From assembly GCF_020687805.1 (NCBI RefSeq), contig NZ_JAJEWQ010000008.1:1-64000 (forward strand): a DNA stretch of 64,000 nucleotides. Direction: 5' to 3'. The position numbers and the translations under genes are program-made. Position 1 is the first letter of the stretch. Every line of letters begins with the position of its first letter. Shown here piece by piece: positions 1-9,162 of the stretch. The notes under the pieces are model-generated. The model had not been told where the DNA came from and did no database searches. It saw only the letters and a list, made by a program, of their open reading frames with translations. Source of the DNA: Planctobacterium marinum (GTDB lineage Bacteria; Pseudomonadota; Gammaproteobacteria; Enterobacterales; Alteromonadaceae).

Positions 1-3000
1 TGGTTGCGAATCAGTATGTGGCCCCCCGCACGGACACGGAAAAGCTGCTGTGCGAGATTTGGTCCGAGGTGCTGGGTGTCGACCAGGTTGGGGTAGAGGA
101 CAATTTCTTTGCGCTGGGCGGGCACTCCCTGATTGTCGTTCAGGTGGTTTCCAAACTGAAGAACCAAGGCATCGATATCAATCCTGCGGCATTATTCACA
201 CATCCCACTATTGCTGAACTGGTTCAATTGATTGACCTCAGTGCTCCGGAACAGCACCAAGAATATATTGTCCCAGAGAACCTGATAAGCACAGATGGGC
301 AGAAACTGACACCGGAAATGCTAACCTTAGTCGATCTGTCTGAACAAGACATCCAGGTCATTGTGGATAGTGTTGGTGGTAGCACAACGAATATTCAGGA
401 TATTTATCCGTTAGGTCCTTTACAGGAAGGCATCTTGTATCACCATATCCTCAATCCTGAGAGTGATCCTTATGTTATTCCCCATGTTTTCAGATTAGAC
501 AACCAACAAATGGCCAACAGTTTTATTGACGCTATGCAATTTGTGGTGGACCGCCACGATACGTTGCGCAGCGCAATTTTGTGGCAAGGGTTGTCAAAGC
601 CGGTGCAGGTGGTGTTGAATTCCATCAAGCTCAGTGTAGAGCGCAAATGTTTTGATTCAATGGAACAAAGTCAGCATTACGTATCTCACCTGGCTGCGCC
701 CGAAAATCAGCATGTTGAATTGACACTTCCACCGTTGGTTAAGGTTCATCTTATCACCAATGACTCATCTGACTTTGTGTATGTCGTATTGCAGTTTCAT
801 CACATAGCAACAGATCACATGGGTATTGAAGTCATTAAGAGAGAATTGACCTCATATTTTGCCGGGCAACAAGATGCACTCCCGCACCCTGTGCCATATA
901 GAAATTTTATTGCTCAAGTTCTGGCAAATTACGATGCTGAAAAAGCGAGTACCTACTTTACTCAGATGCTGGATGATTTCAGTGAAATAACGGCACCATT
1001 TGGCGTATTAAATACCAAAGTGGATGTCGCTACTATCACCGAGCTTAAACAAACGTTACCCATTGATTTGTCAGATAAAATAAATGCGCTTGCACAGTCG
1101 TTACAGATGAGTAGTGCTGCTGTTTTTCACCTGGCATTTGGCTGGGTGGTGGCGGCGTGTTGTGGCCGTAATGAAGCCCTTTTTGGAACTGTTCTATCCG
1201 GGCGACTTCAAGGGTTTGAAGCCTCAGACACTATGGTGGGGGTTTGTATCAATACACTGCCTGTCAGGGTCAGTTTTGATGGGCAAAGCGGTGCTGCACT
1301 GTTGCGAACGGTAAATCAGGCATTGTTATCGCTGTTGAACCATGAGCAAACCCCGTTATCGGTGGTGAAAAAGTGTGCCATGACGCCTGCGGAAAGCCCG
1401 CTTTTTACTGCGATTTTGAATTACCGTCACGGGGAAAAACAGGACGCTGAAGCAACTTCGGATGAAGGCGTTCTGCCGATTAGTGGTCATGAACGAACAA
1501 GCTATCCTATTTATATGGCGGTTGACAAACTTGGCGATGACTACGCCTTGGAGCTTCAGGTAGCTTCTGATATTCAGGCCAATGATTTAATGGAGTACAT
1601 GATCAATGCGCTGCAAGTCATTGCTCAGCTTGTAAGTTCTGATAGTAGCAAACCTCTCGTTGAACAGTGCATAGTACCAACAGTACAGAGTGACAGGATA
1701 CTATCATCATTGTCATCAGGTGAAGAGTGCAAGGTAAACGCCAACAGTGTACATGGTTGGTTTGAAGAGCAGGTTGAGCAACACCCTGATAAGATCGCAC
1801 TGGTCTATGAACAACAATCATTAACTTACAAAACGTTAAATCTAAGAGCTAACCAACTCGCACATAAACTGAAAAACCAATTTGAAGTAGGTCACAATGA
1901 TATTGTAGCCGTTGCTCTTGAACGTTCTTCAGAATTGTTAGTGAGCTTGCTTGCTGTCATGAAAGTCGGTGCCTCATATCTGCCTCTGGACCCTTCATAT
2001 CCAGCAGACAGAATTACCCATATGATTGAGGATGCACGTCCAGTACTCACTATCACTGACAATGCGCATCACGCCACATTTGCTAACCATCGCACACTAT
2101 TGATGCCCTTATCCGAGGACAACAATGCGTTAATGGATGAAAACCTCGCGTTGCCAGTAAGGCCAGATGCCGTTTGTTACGTTATTTATACTTCTGGCTC
2201 TACCGGTCTGCCTAAAGGTGTAGAAGTGCCGCTCAGTGGGGTGGTTAATTTCTTGAACTCCATGAGTCACACACCGGGAATAAGTGGAGATGACAGACTG
2301 TTGTCTCTGACCACAGTGTCATTTGATATTTCCGTGTTGGAACTTTTTTTACCCTTAGTAAATGGCGCGACTGTTGTTCTGGCGAGCGACAGGCAACACA
2401 CAGACCCTGTGCAAATTGCGGATTTACTGGAGCAACATGACATTTCAATGATGCAGGCAACGCCATCAAGGTGGCAAATGCTCATGGAATCAGGATGGCG
2501 TGGTAACACTAATCTGAAGGCTTTGAGCGGCGGGGAACCCTTAACTAAAGCTCTTGCTGATAAATTACTCAGTAGTGTTTCGGAACTATGGAATCTCTAT
2601 GGGCCAACGGAAACGACGATTTGGTCTGGAGTATCAAAAGTGGTTGATAACTGTCAGTTAAAAACTAAGCCTGTTGGGCAACCTATTGATAACACTTCAT
2701 TTTATGTCTTAAATCAGTATTTGCAATTGGCTCCTCAGGGGGTGATTGGTGAGCTGTATATTGGTGGTCACGGTGTGGCAAATGGGTATTTGAATAGACC
2801 TGAATTAACCTCTGAGCGTTTTTCTGATGACCCTTTTAGCCGACAAGCCAACGGAAAAATGTATAAAACAGGAGATCTGGTCAGGATTAATAAGGCTGGC
2901 CAAATCGAGTTTCTTGGACGCAATGACAATCAAGTGAAGCTCAGAGGCTATAGAATCGAATTAGGAGAGATAGAAGCGGCACTGGAGCGGATTTCAGGGG

Positions 3001-4859
3001 TTGAGCGCGCGGTGGTTATTTTGAACACGGAATCGTTTTCAGTACCAACCCTGGTAGCCTATGTACACACAAGTGAAGAGCCCCTGAGTGCTGAGAAAAT
3101 GCGCAAACGACTCACACGTGAGTTGCCCAACTTCATGGTGCCTAATCACGTGGTTAATGTTGAGCACTTTGCTTATACTCCCGCCGGAAAAATTAATCGA
3201 ACGCAACTGCCTGAGCTGGATGAGGCACTTGTGCGCACTGCTGTGCAACAGCCTGAGACTGAGGTGCAGCAATTGTTGTGTGAGATATGGAAGGACTTGC
3301 TTGGCGTTGAGCAGGTGGGTATTGACGACAACTTTTTTGCACTGGGCGGTGATTCAATTTTAGCCATTATGTTGGTGTCCAGGTGTCAAAGTAAAAACTT
3401 ATACGTACCACCGAGTATTATGTACGACTTGAATACTGTCCGTGAGTTGGCCGGTAGAGTTGAATACCGCGAAGACGGCGGTGCGGACAACGAGTTTGAA
3501 GAGGTCTCGGGAGAAATGCCTTTGTTACCTGTTCATTACGATCGTATGGCTGTGCCCTCATTTGAGGCAGTACAACAATTCAACATGTCGTTGATGTTTG
3601 AGCCACCGAAAGAATTCGAGCAGAAGCATTTGCTGCCTATAGTGAATGCCTTATACGTGAAGCACGACGCCTTGCGCATAAGATTTTCTGATGAGGGAGC
3701 AGGGTTGCGGGCGAGTTATTGTGCACTGACCGATGAGCTGGTTAACAGTAGTGTTGAAACGCTGCAGTTGAGTGAGGTGCAATGCAATGAGGAATTCGTC
3801 AGTCTGGAGTGCCAACGTATGCAGGCCGAGATGGATTTGGAAAATGGGCCACTGTTCAGAATGGTGTATTTTTCAGGAGAACATTACCGAAGGCTATTTA
3901 TCCTGGTTCATCACGCGATTATGGACAGCTACTCGTGGCGAATCATGGTTAACGATCTGGAGGTGGCTTATCGTCAATTGCGGGCTAGTCAGTCAGTGCA
4001 ATTGCCTGGTCCAAGCAGTTCATATCAGAAATGGGCGAAACAGCTCGCGGAATTGGCAAACAGCGGAACTTTCAACAGCGATCTGGAGTATTGGTTAAAA
4101 GTAGCGGGTAGTGATGTTAAACCGATAGCAAAGGACTACCCTGTACCTAAAGCCTTAGTGGCGAGTACCCGTTATTTGTCAGCGTCACTAAGTAAGGAAG
4201 AAACTACGCACCTGTTGCAGTCTTCTCTGGCCAGCTATGATGTACAGATAAACGAACTGCTTTTAACCTGCGTTTATGCCGCCATAGCCGAGTGGACGGG
4301 CGATAATCGAGTCCTTCTTCAAATGGAAAGTCACGGGCGAGAAGCGCTTTTTGATGACGTCGATTTATCACAAACCTTAGGCTGGTTTTTGGCCAGCTAT
4401 CCATATATACTCAGCTGCGACAGCTTAGATTTAGCTGCTATCATGGATACCATCAAACAGCAATACAAAGAGATTCCGTCTAATGGGATTAGCTATGGCG
4501 TGCTCAGGTATCTAGCTGGTCACGATGAAATTTCCGTATTTGATAGCAACTCTCCGTCACAGTTTGTATTTAACTATTTGGGGCAATTTGATCAAACCTT
4601 TACTTCGCAGAGTGAGTTTAAACAAGTTGATCAACCCATGGGGGATACCATTAACGGTGAATTGATGCATCGACCTTATCTCCTGAGCTTGCAAGGTAGC
4701 ATCAACAATGGTGAGTTGAATTTCAGACTTGATTACAGTGATGAGCAATTCAAGCCTGAGACAATGCAGCACTTTGGAGAACTATTGATGAAGACGCTTC
4801 GTCGGTTAATAGCCTCAACAACTGAATTGCCAGCAGATGCAGTTCAGTCAGTTGAATGA
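1..4859 (+). CDS. Nonribosomal peptide synthetase, C-terminal part (T-C-A-T-E), 5' end outside window
   Basis: Partial gene: the frame is open through the left edge (codons begin at base 3) and the first visible residues are a linker from an adenylation domain into a carrier domain. Numbering from base 18, the order is carrier domain (GGHS, Ser37), condensation domain (about 127-540; HHIL at 142, HHIATDH at 261), adenylation domain (about 580-1065; YTSGSTGLPKG at 724, FDISV at 769, YGPTE at 861, TGD at 951, PAGK at 1055), carrier domain (GGDS, Ser1113) and epimerization domain (about 1165-1600; HHAIMDSYSW at 1298, then SHGRE, LGWF, YGVLRY and FNYLGQ). There is no thioesterase or reductase domain. 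Read by the Stachelhaus positions, the pocket is D-I-L-Q-L-G-L-I-W-K, which I recall as the glycine code. The condensation domain resembles dual C/E types (PLGPLQEGILYHHIL, TAPFG). Multimodular assembly-line function is very likely; the product is unknown. Confidence 0.95.
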   Translation, partial: VANQYVAPRTDTEKLLCEIWSEVLGVDQVGVEDNFFALGGHSLIVVQVVSKLKNQGIDINPAALFTHPTIAELVQLIDLSAPEQHQEYIVPENLISTDGQKLTPEMLTLVDLSEQDIQVIVDSVGGSTTNIQDIYPLGPLQEGILYHHILNPESDPYVIPHVFRLDNQQMANSFIDAMQFVVDRHDTLRSAILWQGLSKPVQVVLNSIKLSVERKCFDSMEQSQHYVSHLAAPENQHVELTLPPLVKVHLITNDSSDFVYVVLQFHHIATDHMGIEVIKRELTSYFAGQQDALPHPVPYRNFIAQVLANYDAEKASTYFTQMLDDFSEITAPFGVLNTKVDVATITELKQTLPIDLSDKINALAQSLQMSSAAVFHLAFGWVVAACCGRNEALFGTVLSGRLQGFEASDTMVGVCINTLPVRVSFDGQSGAALLRTVNQALLSLLNHEQTPLSVVKKCAMTPAESPLFTAILNYRHGEKQDAEATSDEGVLPISGHERTSYPIYMAVDKLGDDYALELQVASDIQANDLMEYMINALQVIAQLVSSDSSKPLVEQCIVPTVQSDRILSSLSSGEECKVNANSVHGWFEEQVEQHPDKIALVYEQQSLTYKTLNLRANQLAHKLKNQFEVGHNDIVAVALERSSELLVSLLAVMKVGASYLPLDPSYPADRITHMIEDARPVLTITDNAHHATFANHRTLLMPLSEDNNALMDENLALPVRPDAVCYVIYTSGSTGLPKGVEVPLSGVVNFLNSMSHTPGISGDDRLLSLTTVSFDISVLELFLPLVNGATVVLASDRQHTDPVQIADLLEQHDISMMQATPSRWQMLMESGWRGNTNLKALSGGEPLTKALADKLLSSVSELWNLYGPTETTIWSGVSKVVDNCQLKTKPVGQPIDNTSFYVLNQYLQLAPQGVIGELYIGGHGVANGYLNRPELTSERFSDDPFSRQANGKMYKTGDLVRINKAGQIEFLGRNDNQVKLRGYRIELGEIEAALERISGVERAVVILNTESFSVPTLVAYVHTSEEPLSAEKMRKRLTRELPNFMVPNHVVNVEHFAYTPAGKINRTQLPELDEALVRTAVQQPETEVQQLLCEIWKDLLGVEQVGIDDNFFALGGDSILAIMLVSRCQSKNLYVPPSIMYDLNTVRELAGRVEYREDGGADNEFEEVSGEMPLLPVHYDRMAVPSFEAVQQFNMSLMFEPPKEFEQKHLLPIVNALYVKHDALRIRFSDEGAGLRASYCALTDELVNSSVETLQLSEVQCNEEFVSLECQRMQAEMDLENGPLFRMVYFSGEHYRRLFILVHHAIMDSYSWRIMVNDLEVAYRQLRASQSVQLPGPSSSYQKWAKQLAELANSGTFNSDLEYWLKVAGSDVKPIAKDYPVPKALVASTRYLSASLSKEETTHLLQSSLASYDVQINELLLTCVYAAIAEWTGDNRVLLQMESHGREALFDDVDLSQTLGWFLASYPYILSCDSLDLAAIMDTIKQQYKEIPSNGISYGVLRYLAGHDEISVFDSNSPSQFVFNYLGQFDQTFTSQSEFKQVDQPMGDTINGELMHRPYLLSLQGSINNGELNFRLDYSDEQFKPETMQHFGELLMKTLRRLIASTTELPADAVQSVE

Positions 4860-4951
4860 GCTGCAAGCAATTAAAAAACGATTAATGTGCCCACAAGGTT
4901 GAAGTGCCGATAATCGGGTATTGAGTACCAGGCATTATAGATTCTGCCAAG

Positions 4952-4976
4952 GTGTCGCTCCTACAGAGAGCGACAC
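4952..4976 (+). terminator. Hairpin downstream of the NRPS gene
   Basis: A 9-bp perfect stem (GTGTCGCTC / GAGCGACAC, 7-nt loop) lies about 90 bases after the NRPS stop. It lacks a clear U-run, so it may be a transcript-end or stability hairpin and not a strong intrinsic terminator. Confidence 0.4.
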
Positions 4977-5140
4977 TGATGTGCCGAATTTGGATTGTTA
5001 ATAATTTGGCTAGTTAGAATTTGGCATTGAAACCGCCGTCACCAGGTAAGCGTTATTTATTGAGGTGACAACAAGACCGATTTAGTAAAACACATACATA
5101 AAAATTGATGTAATTATAATCAAAACATCGGGAGAAAGAT

Positions 5141-5857
5141 GTGAAGGAAATAATAAAACTAACTGGTATTTCTAAGAAGTTTGAGACCGAATTCATGGAG
5201 ACTCATGCATTGGACTCACTAGACTTAACTATCTATGAGGGAGACTATGTATCGATCTCAGGGCCTTCTGGGTGCGGAAAGTCAACCTTGTTGTCCATCA
5301 TAGGGTTGTTAGACAGTCCAACCGAGGGAAGTTACATTCTCGATGGTGAAGATGTCACTACACTTTCTGTGAACCGTGAAGCTGAATTTCGAAACAAGAA
5401 TATTGGGTTTATTTTCCAGTCTTTCAATCTGATAGACGACATGTCAGTTCACGATAACGTCGCCTTACCTCTGAGATACAGTTCAGAAGAACTAACTGAA
5501 CAGCAGGTAAGTGAAAAAGTGCAGCACTATCTTTCCCTTGTTGGTCTGGAACATCGAGCAATGCACAAACCCAATCAGCTATCCGGGGGACAGCAGCAGC
5601 GCGTTGCGATAGCTCGAGCGTTGGTTAATTCGCCGTCCATATTATTAGTCGACGAACCGACTGGTAACCTCGATTCGAAAAGTGGTGATACCATCATGAA
5701 GTTGTTGGACGAATTAAACAAGAACGGTTCGACGATTTGCATGGTGACTCACGATACTACCTATGCCAGATACGCAAAAACTCAGCTGCATTTGCTGGAT
5801 GGAAAAATTGTTGAGCAGAACGCCGAACCAGAACGTCAACTAGAGGTTGCAGTTTGA
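5141..5857 (+). CDS. ABC transporter ATP-binding protein, MacB/LolD type
   Basis: 238-residue nucleotide-binding subunit that powers a MacB/FtsX-type exporter from the cytoplasmic face. Walker [10 protein letters not shown] is at 41-49, the Q-loop at FQSFNL (about 91), the signature LSGGQ at 146-150, Walker B ILLVDEP at about 166-172 and the switch His in MVTHD near 207. The start is GTG, with GGAGA at 5131-5135. The stop overlaps the ATG of the permease gene by one base (TGATG), so the two are translationally coupled. Its place directly after the NRPS suggests a role in exporting the peptide or in self-protection; that is inferred from context, because the family also handles lipoproteins and antibiotics. 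The NBD assignment is secure. Confidence 0.95.
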   Translation: MKEIIKLTGISKKFETEFMETHALDSLDLTIYEGDYVSISGPSGCGKSTLLSIIGLLDSPTEGSYILDGEDVTTLSVNREAEFRNKNIGFIFQSFNLIDDMSVHDNVALPLRYSSEELTEQQVSEKVQHYLSLVGLEHRAMHKPNQLSGGQQQRVAIARALVNSPSILLVDEPTGNLDSKSGDTIMKLLDELNKNGSTICMVTHDTTYARYAKTQLHLLDGKIVEQNAEPERQLEVAV

Positions 5858-8277
5858 TGAAGTTCCTTCTCACCAGAGCATGGCATAACGCCATGAAAAG
5901 CAGCAGCTTTCTCGCTGTAGTTGTGACCACCTTGGGGTTTAGCCTGAGTGCCTTGTTGTGTGTTTTAACTTTGGCATATCTGATTTTGGTTGAGCCTTTA
6001 CCTTACCCAGATCAGGAGAAGCTCTATCGCGTTGATCACCACCTGACAAACCACGAAGGCAAATCAGAGATCAATGCATTTACCTATCCAGGTTTGGTTG
6101 ATTTTTACAAAAATCAGACCGAGTTTAGCCTTGGTGCCATGGTGACCTATGGAAAAGATGTATTGACATCACTGCCTGAGCAGCCAACGTTAAACACGGG
6201 CTATGTAACGCCAGAATGGTTCCAACTATTGGGAACATCATTAGCTCTAGGTCGTGGATTCACAGAAGAAGAGGGGCTTGAGAGCTTCATTCCACAAGCA
6301 GTGCTTACACACAAAACATGGATGGATGTGTATGGTGGCGATTCTGAGATCCTCGACAAAACCGTTTCTTTCAGCGGTGTAAATTTTAAGGTGATTGGGG
6401 TATTACCCGAGACTTTTGTGGAGCCGGAAATATATGAAGTCGGAAGGCAGGTAGATATTTGGCTACCATGGGATTACAACCTGAGCTCAGGTATGCACTT
6501 TTTGTGGGGCAACATTAATCCTATGTTGATGTATGTTGGTCGCCTTGCTGAATCAGACCAAGGAGTGAAAGCCATAGAGCGTTCTGTATCTATGTATATT
6601 AACGATACATGGCAAGAGAAAAATGCTCATGTTGAGTATTACAATGGCTGGAGTATTGACGCTCGATTAACCCCATTAGCAGATGTTGTAACCGGAGACG
6701 TCGGCAGTATAATTTATCTGTTGATTATTGGTGCCGTAGGTCTGTTAATCATCGCTTGTGCCAATATCACCAACGTGTTTATCTCCAGAACGGCCAATAA
6801 CGGCCAGAATCTGGCTATTAGTGCATCACTCGGCGCTAAGCCAAGAGATATCTTCCGCCAGTATTTCATCGAATATGGCATTATCATCGGCTTTTCAATT
6901 ACATTTGCATTATTGCTTTCGTATTTTGGTTTTGTCCTGATTCAAAATCATTTAGCTGATATTTTGCCTCGTGCTGGGGAACTGCAGATCAACTTTACAA
7001 CGATCGTTTGTGCGTTACTGCTTGCTGTTCTTCTCACCAGTATTTTTGCCTTGTTTAGTGTAAAAATGATCAACTACGGTGCTCTGAAGACTATGTTGCA
7101 ATCCAGTGGTAAAGGCCGAGGGGTGCAAGTATCTAAGGGTGTTAGAACGCAATTGATGTTCTTGCAAGTCGCTGTTGTGAGCATTCTGATATTCGCCAAT
7201 ATCTCACTTTTTAAGAATGCCATGGAAGTGATGAACAAACCAACGGGCTTTGAATATCAAGATACGAAATATCTCATTCTATCTATCTCTGCTCCTGAGT
7301 TTCCGATGCCACACGAAATTATCCCGGTAATGGACGAGCTTAAGTCAGAGTTATTGGCTTTGCCTGAAGTGAAAGATGTGAGCCAGTCTGCTTCGCCACT
7401 TAGTGGCTTTAGAATCTTGGCAACAACTTTAGCCGGAGAATCTACTCGTTATACACCTCAAAACAAGTGGGTAGGCGATAACTACTTCAGTTTCATTGGC
7501 CAGGAGCTTATTGATGGTCGTACCTTTAGCGATGTCGATATTCGCGACAGAAACAGCGTGGTGGTCATTAATGAACAGTTTGCCAGAGAGCTTGCGCCTG
7601 AAGGCAGTGCAGTGGGGACAAAGTTTGATTATGGCAATAATGATATTCACACGGTTATCGGTGTTGTTAAGGGCGTCGCTATCCCGGGGGAAAGCGATAT
7701 TCCAATCCGTTCTTACCGTCCGGCACCTGAGAGTTTTACTAGCTTGATGGTAAAATTTAATCCTGGACAGGATGTATCCAAAGAAAAAGTCGCAGAAGTG
7801 CTAAGTGAAATTGATAAGCTTTATGCAGTGTTCTACTTCGATCCTCTTGAGAGTATTGTGGCGAAAAGACTTTTTGCCCAAACCATGACCACCGTAGTGA
7901 CAGCTTTTCTTGCTTGTCTCTTATTTGTTTTGGCTGGTGTTGGGTTATATGGAGTCTTGAGCTACAACCTGCACATGCGTCGCGCTGAAATAGGTACGCG
8001 TATGGCGATAGGAGCAAAAGTGTCAGATATCCTTAAGATGATACTGAAAAACACTTTCTCCGTAGCCGGGTTCGGAATGGGATTTGCCGTGTTGGTTGTG
8101 ATCTTCGCTTACCTGAATGTCCCAGGTGACATCGCAGAGTTTTTGGGCGGCGATATGGTGTTAGATTTGTTTATTACCTTGCTGGTAATATCTGTTTTGA
8201 CATTCATTGCGTGTTATCTGCCACTCAGAGCTATGGTGTATAAGCCAGTTATATCCAACCTGCAAGACAATCAATAA
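5857..8277 (+). CDS. ABC transporter permease, duplicated MacB/FtsX type
   Basis: 806-residue inner-membrane permease. It has an N-terminal membrane helix (about 17-45) followed by a long periplasmic MacB_PCD-like domain (about 50-280). Three more helices follow (about 283-305, 335-360, 378-398), then a further helix near 436-455 starting a second periplasmic domain, and three C-terminal helices from about 680 to the end. This two-FtsX-repeat arrangement is about twice the length of a LolC/E-type unit. I chose ATG 5857, which overlaps the ATPase stop, over the in-frame TTG one codon earlier. It forms a transporter with the preceding ATPase. The HlyD/MacA-like adaptor expected as partner lies 4 kb downstream and is interrupted. 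The substrate is not shown by the sequence. Confidence 0.92.
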   Translation: MKFLLTRAWHNAMKSSSFLAVVVTTLGFSLSALLCVLTLAYLILVEPLPYPDQEKLYRVDHHLTNHEGKSEINAFTYPGLVDFYKNQTEFSLGAMVTYGKDVLTSLPEQPTLNTGYVTPEWFQLLGTSLALGRGFTEEEGLESFIPQAVLTHKTWMDVYGGDSEILDKTVSFSGVNFKVIGVLPETFVEPEIYEVGRQVDIWLPWDYNLSSGMHFLWGNINPMLMYVGRLAESDQGVKAIERSVSMYINDTWQEKNAHVEYYNGWSIDARLTPLADVVTGDVGSIIYLLIIGAVGLLIIACANITNVFISRTANNGQNLAISASLGAKPRDIFRQYFIEYGIIIGFSITFALLLSYFGFVLIQNHLADILPRAGELQINFTTIVCALLLAVLLTSIFALFSVKMINYGALKTMLQSSGKGRGVQVSKGVRTQLMFLQVAVVSILIFANISLFKNAMEVMNKPTGFEYQDTKYLILSISAPEFPMPHEIIPVMDELKSELLALPEVKDVSQSASPLSGFRILATTLAGESTRYTPQNKWVGDNYFSFIGQELIDGRTFSDVDIRDRNSVVVINEQFARELAPEGSAVGTKFDYGNNDIHTVIGVVKGVAIPGESDIPIRSYRPAPESFTSLMVKFNPGQDVSKEKVAEVLSEIDKLYAVFYFDPLESIVAKRLFAQTMTTVVTAFLACLLFVLAGVGLYGVLSYNLHMRRAEIGTRMAIGAKVSDILKMILKNTFSVAGFGMGFAVLVVIFAYLNVPGDIAEFLGGDMVLDLFITLLVISVLTFIACYLPLRAMVYKPVISNLQDNQ

Positions 8278-8304
8278 CCCCATTAACTGTAAATGGTTTA
8301 TTTG

Positions 8305-8325
8305 CCCCAGCGTATTGCGCTGGGG
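8305..8325 (+). terminator. Probable intrinsic terminator after the ABC permease
   Basis: An 8-bp GC-rich perfect stem (CCCCAGCG / CGCTGGGG, 5-nt loop) sits 28 bases after the permease stop. The T-rich stretch follows only after about 10 bases, so strength is uncertain. It would place the downstream dioxygenase in a separate or read-through transcript. Confidence 0.6.
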
Positions 8326-8382
8326 TACTTGCTGGTTTTGTGTTTTTCCCTTTGATTTGTTTGGACAAGGAGTAAATGAGAG

Positions 8383-9015
8383 ATGTTGTACGAGCTGTTT
8401 GACAATGTTCATGCTAATTCAGCAGAGTTAAAACAGAGTTTTGAATATTTGAAAAACGACCATTACACGAAAGGGCCTCACAAATTTAGATTTCGCTCAT
8501 ATTCGACAGGAAAGTGGATAAAAAACCAAATGCATTGGAGCCAGGCGGTGAAACCTTTTTTTCAGCCCGATAGCATTAATGTTTATCTGGGAGGAGTGGA
8601 GAGAAATTACCCGGCACTTGAAGCAGCTTGTAAAGAATTCATACAAAGTACAGTGAGTCAGCTCGTTAACCTCGAACTGGTTCCCAAGGGCGATTACGAT
8701 GTTGCTGGCCACCAAATTCGGGTTGCTGCAAAGCAAGGCGAAGAAGTTTCTCCAACACCTGAGGGATATCACCAGGATGGCTTTGATTTTTTAGCCATCA
8801 GCAGTATCAATAACCATAACATTAGTGGTGCAACCACTAAGTTACGAGAATTGGCGACGCAAGAAGAGATTTATAGCAATGCGCTGCAAGCAAATACAAC
8901 ATTAGTACTAGATGACAGAGCCCTGGAACACTTTGTTTCACCATTTTCTCCGTTGTCAGACGGTAGGGCATTCAGGGATGTGGTCATTATTACGATGCAG
9001 AAAAGACAAGCGTAG
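8383..9015 (+). CDS. Fe(II)/2-oxoglutarate-dependent dioxygenase, isoleucine-dioxygenase-like (PF10014 type)
   Basis: 210 residues. The C-terminal half carries the facial-triad pattern of this family: H130-x-D132 in YHQDGFDF and a distal His183 in LEHFVSP, followed by an arginine (R195 or R198) suited to bind 2-oxoglutarate. The stretches NNHNISGA and LVLDDRALEH resemble the L-isoleucine 4-hydroxylase (IDO) group, which hydroxylates free aliphatic amino acids. In this locus it could supply a hydroxylated building block or modify the peptide; that is inference. An AAGGAG lies at 8367-8372. ATG 8383 is in frame, whereas a closer ATG at 8376 is in another frame and soon stops. The family call is good; the substrate is unknown. 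Confidence 0.82.
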   Translation: MLYELFDNVHANSAELKQSFEYLKNDHYTKGPHKFRFRSYSTGKWIKNQMHWSQAVKPFFQPDSINVYLGGVERNYPALEAACKEFIQSTVSQLVNLELVPKGDYDVAGHQIRVAAKQGEEVSPTPEGYHQDGFDFLAISSINNHNISGATTKLRELATQEEIYSNALQANTTLVLDDRALEHFVSPFSPLSDGRAFRDVVIITMQKRQA

Positions 9016-9162
9016 ATACGTTAGTGGCAACAAAGCTGATGTCTTTGCTTTTTATCAATTCTCGGCATCAGATGGTCATTTAATTAAAAATATTTTTTGC
9101 CAGGTACAACCTTTTTAGTTATCAGAAGTATTAGTGGATAAGAAATAATATAACTAAAACGG

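Noticed and set aside
9095-9130. Possible ECF -35-like box (CAACCTTTTT) upstream of the repeat protein
   Set aside because: No matching -10 element at the expected spacing could be found, so a promoter could not be supported.
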